NCBI RefSeq assembly: GCF_947498005.1 | Contig: NZ_CANMIW010000004.1 | Span: 310,001-374,000, forward strand | Origin: an uncultured Winogradskyella sp. | Lineage (GTDB): Bacteria > Bacteroidota > Bacteroidia > Flavobacteriales > Flavobacteriaceae | Direction of reading: 5' to 3' | DNA length: 64,000 bases | Shown: positions 6,188 through 14,121 of the stretch, in pieces | Numbering within the stretch: position 1 is the stretch's first letter | How the letters are laid out: each line of letters opens with the position of its first letter | The notes under the pieces: model-generated | What the model was told of the DNA's origin: nothing | The model's input: the letters and a program-made list of their open reading frames with translations, nothing else | The model's database searches: none | Made by a program: the position numbers and the translations under genes

Positions 6188-8725
6188 CTAACTAATATAA
6201 TTCCATATGTTTTTATACTTACTCATTTGTCTGTAGGTATTTAAAATCGCTTGGTGCTGTGGTGCAGCTAAACTAGGATCGTTTTTTAATATGTTTTTTG
6301 CATAATAACGTGCTTGTTCTAGAATATCCTTGTCTTTTACAATATCTGCGATTCTAAGGTTTAGTATACCGCTTTGTTGTGTGCCCATAATATCGCCAGG
6401 TCCACGTAATTTTAAATCTACTTCTGCAATTTCAAAACCATCACTACTACGTACCATAGTTTCTAATCTTGTTTTGCTATCTTGGCTGAGTTTGTGACTC
6501 GTCATTAGTATACAATAGCTTTGTTCTGCGCCTCTACCAACACGTCCTCGTAACTGGTGTAATTGAGATAAGCCAAAACGTTCTGCGCTTTCAATAATCA
6601 TTACAGAAGCATTTGGTACATTTACACCAACTTCTATAACAGTTGTGGCTACCATTATCTGGGTTTCACCTTTTACAAAACGTTGCATCTCGTAATCCTT
6701 ATCGGCAGGTTTCATTTTTCCATGTACAATTGAAATTTGATAATCTGGCATTGGGAATTCTCTAGAAACGCTTTCATAACCATCCATTAAATCTTTATAA
6801 TCCATTTTTTCGCTTTCCTGAATTAATGGATAGACGATATAAATTTGTCGACCTAAAGCAATTTCGTCTTTCATAAACTTGAAAACTTTTAGGCGATTAT
6901 TATCATATCTATGAACTGTTTTTATCGGTTTTCTTCCAGCTGGTAATTCGTCAATAATTGAAATATCTAAGTCGCCATAAACAGACATCGCTAAGGTTCT
7001 CGGAATTGGTGTTGCGGTCATTACAAGAATATGCGGCGGAATAGTTGCCCCTCTAATCTCCCCAGAAGGGAGACTTTTTAGCTGCTTTTCTATATGGCTT
7101 ATTACATTATCTATGTCTCCAATGACTTGTTCATTTGAGAATCGAATAACTTTAAAGCCTAAGTCTTTTAATATTAATGTTCTTATTTCATCAACCTCTT
7201 GTTGTTGTAAACTGTTATGATATCCTCCATCAACTTCGATGACTAAGTTTTTTTCGAGATTAACAAAATCTACAATAAATTCATCAATAATATGTTGACG
7301 CCTAAATTTGAAATCTAATTTTTTAGCTCTTAAACATTCCCGTAAAATTCGTTCTGCTTCAGTACTATTTTTTTTGTTTTCTTGCTGAAATGTTTTCATC
7401 AAATTGTAAGCCGAAGGACGAGCGGTCATATATTTTTTTAGCACGTTTTTGGCTTCCTCCCTTTGGGAGGATTGAGGTGGGCTTTTATGCCATAATTTAC
7501 TTCTCTGTTTTACACCAAATCGATGTTGCTCATCAATAATTGCGAGTCCTAAATTCTTAAATTTTACTTTGTCTTCAAGAAGCGCATGTGTGCCAATTAA
7601 GAGTTGTAAACTGCCGTTTTCTAGATTTTCATGAATAATTTTTCGTTCTGAAGTTTTAGTTGAACCTGTAAGTAGTGAAATACTGATTCCTAATGGTTTG
7701 CATAGCTCACTTAATCCTTGGTAGTGTTGAACTGACAAAATAGCAGTAGGAGCCATGAGGCAGCATTGAAAATCGTTGTCAAGTCCCATGAGTATTGACA
7801 TGAATGCAACTATAGTCTTGCCAGAACCTACATCGCCTTGTAAAAGCCGATTCATTTGTGCGTTACTACCCAAATCGTGCCTAATTTCTTTTAAGACGCG
7901 TTTCTGTGCGTTGGTTAATTCAAAGGGTAAATGGTCTTTGTAGAAGCTATTAAAATAAGTACCGACTTTATCAAATTGGAAGCCTTTTATTTTAGATTTA
8001 TGAATGAGATTTTTAATAATTAATTGCAGTTGAATGTAGAATAATTCTTCAAATTTTAACCTAAATTTTGCTCTTGCTAAAAGTTCTGGAGTCTTCGGAA
8101 AATGAATATTAAAAAGTGCTTCAGATTTTGAAATTAATTTTAATTCTTTCAAAATAGAATCTGGTAATGTTTCAACAAAACGACCTTTAGTTTCCAAAAA
8201 TAATTGCTGCATTATTTTGGATGTTATTTTGTTTGTAATCCCTTTATTAGATAATTTTTCGGTTGAAGGATAAATGGCCTGCATGGCAGAACGCAGATTA
8301 CTTTCGTGTTCTTTTTGCAATTCAATTTCTGGATGTGGCATACTATATTTTCCGCCAAACCAATTGGTTTTTCCAAAAATCACATAGGTTTGTCCTGGTT
8401 TAAGACTTTCTCTTATCCATTTCTGACCACGAAACCAAACCAATTCCATTTGTCCGGTGTCATCTCTAAAGTCAGCAACTAAACGTTTGCCACGTTTTTG
8501 AGCCACTTCTCTAAAGCCCATTAATTTGCCTATAATCTGTACTTCAGCACCATTACGTAGTAACTGATTTATTTTGTAATAATGTGTGCGGTCTATGTAT
8601 CGATTTGGGAATAAGTTGATGAGATCTTGATACGTTTGAATACCTAACTCCGAACGCAATAAATCTGCGCGGTTTGGGCCAACACCTTTGAGGTAATCAA
8701 TGGGAGTTTGTAAATTCACACTCAT
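6188..8725 (-). CDS. recG: ATP-dependent DNA helicase RecG with an in-frame DUF559 nuclease-domain insertion
   Basis: The 845-aa product is RecG with an extra block. In order: wedge/OB domain (residues about 1-240, PIDYLKGVGPNRADLL, OB strand VADFRDDTGQMELVWF), helicase domain 1 with Walker A GDVGSGKT (297-304) and Walker B DEQHRFGVKQR (398-), then 146 foreign residues (415-560), then motif III VMTATPIPRTLAMS (from about 568) and helicase domain 2 ending RLRGPGDIMGTQQSG. RecG regresses stalled replication forks and branch-migrates Holliday junctions. The inserted block is a DUF559 (Vsr-like PD-(D/E)XK) domain: STEAE, FRRQHIIDEFIVDF and LVIEVDGGYH give E456, D486, E497 and D499. Without it the protein would be 699 aa, usual for RecG. 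The ATG at 8725 is chosen because MSVNLQTPIDYLKG matches family N-termini; an ATG at 8782 would add 19 atypical residues. Whether helicase activity survives is unknown. Confidence 0.93.
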   Translation of the reverse strand: MSVNLQTPIDYLKGVGPNRADLLRSELGIQTYQDLINLFPNRYIDRTHYYKINQLLRNGAEVQIIGKLMGFREVAQKRGKRLVADFRDDTGQMELVWFRGQKWIRESLKPGQTYVIFGKTNWFGGKYSMPHPEIELQKEHESNLRSAMQAIYPSTEKLSNKGITNKITSKIMQQLFLETKGRFVETLPDSILKELKLISKSEALFNIHFPKTPELLARAKFRLKFEELFYIQLQLIIKNLIHKSKIKGFQFDKVGTYFNSFYKDHLPFELTNAQKRVLKEIRHDLGSNAQMNRLLQGDVGSGKTIVAFMSILMGLDNDFQCCLMAPTAILSVQHYQGLSELCKPLGISISLLTGSTKTSERKIIHENLENGSLQLLIGTHALLEDKVKFKNLGLAIIDEQHRFGVKQRSKLWHKSPPQSSQREEAKNVLKKYMTARPSAYNLMKTFQQENKKNSTEAERILRECLRAKKLDFKFRRQHIIDEFIVDFVNLEKNLVIEVDGGYHNSLQQQEVDEIRTLILKDLGFKVIRFSNEQVIGDIDNVISHIEKQLKSLPSGEIRGATIPPHILVMTATPIPRTLAMSVYGDLDISIIDELPAGRKPIKTVHRYDNNRLKVFKFMKDEIALGRQIYIVYPLIQESEKMDYKDLMDGYESVSREFPMPDYQISIVHGKMKPADKDYEMQRFVKGETQIMVATTVIEVGVNVPNASVMIIESAERFGLSQLHQLRGRVGRGAEQSYCILMTSHKLSQDSKTRLETMVRSSDGFEIAEVDLKLRGPGDIMGTQQSGILNLRIADIVKDKDILEQARYYAKNILKNDPSLAAPQHQAILNTYRQMSKYKNIWNYIS
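7047..7482 (-). mobile_element. Short TIR-bounded element encoding a DUF559 domain, inserted in recG
   Basis: The 436-bp unit is defined by imperfect terminal inverted repeats: 7047-7076 (begins GCCCCTCTAATCTCCCC) and, on the other strand, 7482-7453 (begins GCCCACCTCAATCCTCCC). Each end folds into its own small hairpin: TCTCCC/GGGAGA on the left, CCTCCC/GGGAGG on the right. TT flanks it on both sides (7045-7046 and 7483-7484). Deleting 438 bp (one TT copy plus the unit) joins CAT AAA to ACT ATT CCG, restoring RecG as LWHKTIPPHILVMTATP. It has no transposase and is open through its whole length in the recG frame. The reading as a mobile element is inference from these ends and the clean reconstruction. 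Confidence 0.75.
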
Positions 8726-8880
8726 AGATGCGAATTTAATTAATTCCAACGAAAGCAGGAATCTTTTTGTGATACAGTACAAGCTGTATAATCTATAAAT
8801 TTATGTTATTTCTATGAGCTAACTTTTTAGTAATGGTATAAAATCTCTATTTTGGTCTTATTCTTGTTTTATATCTAGTT

Positions 8881-10848
8881 ATGAAGAATTCTATTATCTA
8901 TTTATTTGTTTTTATTACCAGTGTTTCCTTTGCTCAGCAAACGGATTATGTTGATTTTATTTCAGTCGATGCAGGATTAGAGTTTCAACCAGAAAAGAAG
9001 GAAATTATATTCAAAGCTAAATACACTTTCAAAATATTAAAAAAGGTAGATTCTATTTATTTAGATGCAAAAAACACGTATCACTATGAACTTCATGATA
9101 GTAGTTTTAAAGGCGGAATTGGCTCTTTAGGAAATGATAAAATTGTTATAAGAAGTAGTGAGTTTGAAATCGGACAAATCTATAACTTCACAATGATTTG
9201 TTTTTCAAAGCCTAAGAAAGCACTGTATTTTACGAAACAAAATAATGATTTTCAAATTTGGACTCAAGGTCAAGGGAAATACACAAGTAATTGGTTGCCA
9301 AGTATAGATGATGTCAATGATAAGATTGAATTTGATATTTCAATAACTTACCCAAACGGTTTTGAGGCACTTGCTAATGGCGTGTTAGTAGATAAGCAAG
9401 TTGGAGATTCTTTAACAACTTGGAAATACAACATGAAAAAACCAATGTCTAGCTACTTAGTAGCATTAGCAATTGGTAAATACGATAAGAAAACTGAAAC
9501 GTCTAAATCTGGAATTCCATTAGAATATTACTATTACCCAGAAGATTCTTTAAAGTTTGAACCTACGTATCGTTATTCAAAACAGATGTTCGATTTTTTA
9601 GAAGAAGAAATTGGTTTTCCTTTTCCTTGGCAGAATTATAAACAAGTTCCTGTTCACGATTTTTTATATTCAGGTATGGAAAACACAAGTTTAACCATTT
9701 TTTCAGATGCTTTTGTGGTAGATTCTATTGGGTTTAATGATAAAAATTATGTGAATGTTAATGCACATGAGTTAGCGCATCAATGGTTTGGAGATTTGGT
9801 ATCGGCAAAATCTGGGAAGCACCATTGGTTGCAAGAAGGCTTTGCAACGTATTACGCACTTTTGGCCGAACGCGATATTTTTGGTGATGACTATTTTTAT
9901 TTTAAATTATTAGAAAACGTACTCGATTTAAGTCGGCAAGATTTAACTGGTAATGGCACGTCATTACTAGACGAGAAAGCCAGTAGTTTAACCTTTTACC
10001 AAAGAGGTGCTTTTGTGTTGCATGCTTTGAAAGATAAAGTCGGTGATGCTGTGTTTAAAAAAGCAGTAAAAAACTATCTAACAAAGTATCAGTTTGGCAA
10101 TGTAGAAACCAAAGATTTTATCGCTGAAGTCCAAAAAGTTTATGGTAAATCGTTAACCAGCTTTGTGAATTATTGGATTGTAAATAAAGATTTTCCATAC
10201 GAACAGGCGTTTGAAATTCTAAAAAAGCAATCTGTGTTTGTGAATGAATATGCAATAGTAGATTGCGAAGCGCAGTCTTCTAAATGTGCAGAGCAACTTA
10301 AGTACTATATCTCAGATGAAGCTAAAGCTAAGATTATTTCTCAAGTACCAGACTTAGTAACAGCAGATACCTTTAAAAACGGTTTGAAAGTAAGACAGGC
10401 GATTGCGCAACATGTAACAAAAATTCCTTTAGCTTTAAAATCAGAGTATGAGACATTGTTAGACGATAAATCGTATGTTACTATAGAAAGTGCATTGTAT
10501 AATCTTTGGACTAGTTTTCCGGCAGATCGTGCTAAATACTTATCTAAAACGAGAGATGTTGTTGGTTTTAGCGATAAAAATGTACGTCTATTATGGATAG
10601 TTTTAAATTTAAACACGCCATTCTACGAAGCCGATAATAAATATGAACTCTTTAATGAATTAAAACAATATACTGGAGAAAAATATAATGCAGAATTAAG
10701 AATGAGCGCATTTAATTACCTTTACTTAATGAAATCTTGTGACGAAGACTGTATTTCTGAATTAGAAAAAGCGAAATCGCATCATAACTGGAGAATGGTT
10801 AAGTTTGCAAAAGATTTAATTAAAAAAATAGAAGAAAACAAAAATTAA
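8881..10848 (+). CDS. M1-family aminopeptidase, exported
   Basis: A 655-aa protein with a cleavable signal peptide (MKNSIIYLFVFITSVSFAQ, cut near residue 19). The gluzincin site is intact: HELAHQWFGD at about residue 297 followed by WLQEGFATYYA, giving HExxH-x18-E. The exopeptidase motif GMEN appears as YSGMENTSLTIF near residue 262. It therefore should be a zinc aminopeptidase that trims peptides in the periplasm or outside the cell. Length is close to the shorter Bacteroidota M1 enzymes; the C-terminal region (from about 440) is helical and contains an unusual number of cysteines (DCEAQSSKCAEQ, SCDEDC). It overlaps the next gene by one base (TAATG), indicating translational coupling. Confidence 0.93.
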   Translation: MKNSIIYLFVFITSVSFAQQTDYVDFISVDAGLEFQPEKKEIIFKAKYTFKILKKVDSIYLDAKNTYHYELHDSSFKGGIGSLGNDKIVIRSSEFEIGQIYNFTMICFSKPKKALYFTKQNNDFQIWTQGQGKYTSNWLPSIDDVNDKIEFDISITYPNGFEALANGVLVDKQVGDSLTTWKYNMKKPMSSYLVALAIGKYDKKTETSKSGIPLEYYYYPEDSLKFEPTYRYSKQMFDFLEEEIGFPFPWQNYKQVPVHDFLYSGMENTSLTIFSDAFVVDSIGFNDKNYVNVNAHELAHQWFGDLVSAKSGKHHWLQEGFATYYALLAERDIFGDDYFYFKLLENVLDLSRQDLTGNGTSLLDEKASSLTFYQRGAFVLHALKDKVGDAVFKKAVKNYLTKYQFGNVETKDFIAEVQKVYGKSLTSFVNYWIVNKDFPYEQAFEILKKQSVFVNEYAIVDCEAQSSKCAEQLKYYISDEAKAKIISQVPDLVTADTFKNGLKVRQAIAQHVTKIPLALKSEYETLLDDKSYVTIESALYNLWTSFPADRAKYLSKTRDVVGFSDKNVRLLWIVLNLNTPFYEADNKYELFNELKQYTGEKYNAELRMSAFNYLYLMKSCDEDCISELEKAKSHHNWRMVKFAKDLIKKIEENKN

Positions 10849-11732
10849 TGCGAGCATTAGTCATATCTGGAGGAGGAAGTAAAGGTGCATTTGCTGGTGG
10901 TGTTGCACAGTATTTAATGGAACGCGAAAAACATAATTACGATATGTTTTTAGGGACTTCAACAGGTAGTTTGTTGGTGCCACATCTAGCGGTAAATGAA
11001 ATAGGTAAGCTTTATGATATTTTTACAAATGTACAGCAGACTGATATTTTTAGTATAAGTCCATTCGTGCAACGTAAAAAAGGCGATAGAGAGTATGTTT
11101 CAATAGATTTTATTAATTCGTTATGGCAATTTATTAGGCGAAAGCGAACGTTCGGAGAGAGTAAAGCCTTAAGAAAACACATTAGAAAAAATGTAACCTA
11201 TGAGGAATATTTAAAAATTAGAAAAGAAAAGCATGATGTTGTCGTCACTGTTTCAAATTTATCAATGAACCGTGTGGAGTATAAATCTATACAAGAGTGT
11301 TCTTATGAAGAGTTTTGTAATTGGATTTGGATTTCATGTAATTACATTCCTTTTATGTCTTTAGCCAAAGTAGATGGTTATGAATATGCAGATGGTGGCT
11401 TAGGTAGTGTTATTCCTATTAGAGAAGCAATTTTAAGAGGCGCAACAGAAATTGATGCCATAGTGCTAGAAGCGGAAACTTTAGGAAAGCAAAAGGTATT
11501 GGGTAAAAACCCATTTTCGTTAATGATAAGCCTTTTTGGTCACCTGTTAGATCAGGTAGAGAAAAATGATATAATAATAGGTAAGTTGGCTGCAAAGCAT
11601 AGAAATGTAAAATTGAATCTCTATTACACTCCTACAACTCTCACTGAAAATTCATTAATCTTTAGCAAACGACTTATGGAAAAATGGTGGCGAGAAGGTT
11701 ATGAATACGCTGAGAAACGTCACGATAAATAG
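10848..11732 (+). CDS. Patatin-like phospholipase
   Basis: The 294-aa protein has all patatin landmarks: the oxyanion loop SGGGSKGAFAGG at residues about 6-17, the nucleophile GTSTGSL near residue 40 (GxSxG), and the catalytic aspartate in YADGGLGS near residue 182. There is no signal peptide. Such serine-aspartate dyad enzymes hydrolyse acyl esters of membrane lipids; the specific substrate is unknown. The start codon overlaps the stop of the M1 aminopeptidase gene (TAATG), so both are made from one transcript. Confidence 0.92.
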   Translation: MRALVISGGGSKGAFAGGVAQYLMEREKHNYDMFLGTSTGSLLVPHLAVNEIGKLYDIFTNVQQTDIFSISPFVQRKKGDREYVSIDFINSLWQFIRRKRTFGESKALRKHIRKNVTYEEYLKIRKEKHDVVVTVSNLSMNRVEYKSIQECSYEEFCNWIWISCNYIPFMSLAKVDGYEYADGGLGSVIPIREAILRGATEIDAIVLEAETLGKQKVLGKNPFSLMISLFGHLLDQVEKNDIIIGKLAAKHRNVKLNLYYTPTTLTENSLIFSKRLMEKWWREGYEYAEKRHDK

Positions 11733-11802
11733 TTTCTATGTAAATCGTTTTAACGAAGTTCTAATATTCCAACAATCTATAAGGTTTAGTAATCTCAAAA
11801 AA

Positions 11803-12324
11803 TTACCACATCTCACTAACCTCTTGTTTAATGAAAGCTAATGCGGCACCACTTGGCGCAGGCTTATCCATTAAATCAGTTAATACAACTTCTCTTAGCT
11901 TTGTGGCAGAGTCTGTAGATTCTTGCATTGTTGCTTTTCTTATAAGTTGAATCGTTGCGTTTTTTGCCGCTTGTGTAATAGACCAACATTGGTCACTTAC
12001 ATAGATTTGCTGAGATAAATTATGTTCAAATTCTTGTTCTATAGTAGCAATAAGTAATGCTTCGTAATCTTCTTTATTTGAGGATGTTGGGTTAACCCTT
12101 GTAAGCAATTTAGAAGGTGCAACACGTTCTAAAAAAAGTGCCATACGTTCATAGGCTTGTAAACGTAATGGAAAGGTTTCTTTCTGTAAATCTTTTTGCA
12201 ATAGAAAGTTTCTTCTATTATTTTCATTGTCAGTATGCATCTTAAAAAAGTAATATGCAATAGCACCAACAATTAAAGCAGGTGCAATACTAAAAATAAG
12301 CTCTATAATTTTATCGATATCCAT
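11803..12324 (-). CDS. Conserved hypothetical membrane-anchored protein
   Basis: 173 aa with one N-terminal membrane segment (IIELIFSIAPALIVGAIAYYFF, residues about 5-26) and a soluble, mostly helical remainder rich in charged residues (QKDLQKETFPLRLQAYERMALFLERV). The pattern resembles a Bacteroidota-specific family of uncharacterised helical anchors; I cannot name a function. It is divergent from the gene at 12455 and 70 bases downstream of the patatin gene end. Confidence 0.75.
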   Translation of the reverse strand: MDIDKIIELIFSIAPALIVGAIAYYFFKMHTDNENNRRNFLLQKDLQKETFPLRLQAYERMALFLERVAPSKLLTRVNPTSSNKEDYEALLIATIEQEFEHNLSQQIYVSDQCWSITQAAKNATIQLIRKATMQESTDSATKLREVVLTDLMDKPAPSGAALAFIKQEVSEMW

Positions 12325-12454
12325 TTCAATTGATTTTTTTGAGTTAAGAATAACTTGTTTGAAGTTAAAACCAATACGTGTATTAACGTATCTTGATGCT
12401 TCAACTTGTAAAGTTAATTTATTTTACAGATTCTGAAAATTTATGCATCAAACT

Positions 12455-14023
12455 ATGACCAAAAAATATAAAAAACCAGGAATTATTATTGCAACAATAG
12501 TCTTAGTGTCAATCCTCTTATCTTTTATACTGAATATGGTATTAGAGCAAAAAATCTCCAAGGCCATTGCTAATTTACCTGATTCTGTTCTGGTTGACTA
12601 TAAGTCTATAGATACTAATATTTGGTTGGGTAATATAGAGGTCACTATGCCAAAAATAGAAGTCAAAGGAAAAAATACAAACGAAATTATTCTTGATGCG
12701 AAAACTAAAACTATTGAATTGAATGACCTAAGCTATTGGGAATTTTTAGTTAATGATAAAATTGACATTAATCAAATTTTTGTTAACCAACTCATTGCTA
12801 ATTATAAGCACAATTCAGTTGTTAAAAACGATTCATATCAGGCTAGTTTTATAGAAAACATTAAGCAAGTCATAGGTGTAAATGAAATTCTCATCAATGA
12901 TTCTAATGTGCTTATCTCAGATTACAAGACAGATTCTATAATTGTCAGTGTACCTGTTTTAAAGATTAACTTAAATGATTTAGAATTAAATCCTCACGTA
13001 GAAGGTTTAAAAAATCAAATTAAGTATAGCGACTTCAGTTTAGTAGCTAATGACCTGATGTATGCCATAAGTGATTTTGAAATCTTAACTGCAAGTTTAT
13101 TTAAATTTTCAAATAATAGTATAGACATAGAAAGCTTAAGTATTAAAACTAAATATGGTAAAACGGAATATTCTAGAATTTTAAAAACTGAACGAGATCA
13201 CTTTGACTTATCCATAAAAGAAATTGACTTCGTAGGTTTAGATTATGGGTTTAATGAAAATGATGCCTTTTATTTAATTTCAGATCATATAAAATTAAAC
13301 ACACCTGAGGCCGAAATTTATAGAGATAAGTTAGTCGCAGATGGTATAACCCATAAACCACTTTATGCTTCAATTCTACGTGATCTTGATTTTCAGTTAG
13401 ATCTAAAACAAATTAACATTGATAACGGAAAGATCTCTTATTTAGAGAAAGTGAACATGGAAAATCCGGCAGGTCGATTAGATTTTTCAAATATGGAAGT
13501 CATATTAACTAATGTGAGTAATATTAACGCAAATCAGCCAACGGAAATTGAAATCAATACAACATTTATGGAAAATTCAATTCTAAAAGTAGATTGGAAT
13601 TTTGTTGTGGCTAATGAATCAGATGAATTTGAGTTTAAAGCAGATTTAGGTGTATTTGAAGTGAACCAATTAGATCAATTTTCAAAATCTAATCTTAATG
13701 TAGATTTAAATGGCGCATTAGCGCAAACTTATTTTACAATTAGTGGAAATAAAGAGAGTTCGCGTGTTAACTTAAAAATGAAATACGATGATTTTGAGGT
13801 TGTTATTTTGAAGAAAAATGGAAAAGAGAGAAATAAATTTTTGTCAAGCTTGGTAAATTTAATTGTTAAAGACAATAGTAGAGACGAAGGTAGTATTTAT
13901 AGATATGGATTAGATGAAGCGGTAGAAAGAGACAAAACGAAATCTGTATTTAATTTTGTTTGGTTAAATGTTAGACAAGGATTATTAGATGCAATGACAG
14001 GTGATGGGACTAAGGAAAACTAA
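12455..14023 (+). CDS. AsmA/DUF748-like envelope protein
   Basis: 522 aa from the ATG at 12455 (a further ATG four codons upstream is possible). After a basic start there is one membrane helix (IIIATIVLVSILLSFILNMVL), then about 480 residues of repetitive beta strands with the pattern of AsmA-like and DUF748 proteins. These are thought to form long lipid-carrying grooves across the periplasm (TamB/YhdP relatives) or to affect outer-membrane assembly. The assignment rests on architecture and on phrases such as IDIESLSIKTKYGKTEY rather than on a clear motif. No partner is next door; uvrD starts 98 bases downstream. Confidence 0.6.
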   Translation: MTKKYKKPGIIIATIVLVSILLSFILNMVLEQKISKAIANLPDSVLVDYKSIDTNIWLGNIEVTMPKIEVKGKNTNEIILDAKTKTIELNDLSYWEFLVNDKIDINQIFVNQLIANYKHNSVVKNDSYQASFIENIKQVIGVNEILINDSNVLISDYKTDSIIVSVPVLKINLNDLELNPHVEGLKNQIKYSDFSLVANDLMYAISDFEILTASLFKFSNNSIDIESLSIKTKYGKTEYSRILKTERDHFDLSIKEIDFVGLDYGFNENDAFYLISDHIKLNTPEAEIYRDKLVADGITHKPLYASILRDLDFQLDLKQINIDNGKISYLEKVNMENPAGRLDFSNMEVILTNVSNINANQPTEIEINTTFMENSILKVDWNFVVANESDEFEFKADLGVFEVNQLDQFSKSNLNVDLNGALAQTYFTISGNKESSRVNLKMKYDDFEVVILKKNGKERNKFLSSLVNLIVKDNSRDEGSIYRYGLDEAVERDKTKSVFNFVWLNVRQGLLDAMTGDGTKEN

Positions 14024-14121
14024 TTATTTTACAATTTTATAATATTGTTTTAATATTTGTAGTGTTTCAATTCGGATAAGAATAAGACTATCCGTAAATT
14101 TACAGCTTCAAAAAAACAAGC

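Noticed and set aside
7047..7482. Intein in RecG
   Set aside because: No Cys/Ser-Thr splice junction, no His-Asn end and no LAGLIDADG block; the insert is a DUF559 domain with inverted-repeat ends instead.
7047..7482. Classical insertion sequence in recG
   Set aside because: No transposase; the whole unit is a single in-frame part of the host protein.
14073..14094. Hairpin CGGATA/TATCCG in the uvrD leader as a riboswitch or attenuator
   Set aside because: Only a 6-base stem with a 10-base loop, no alternative structure or conserved core visible.
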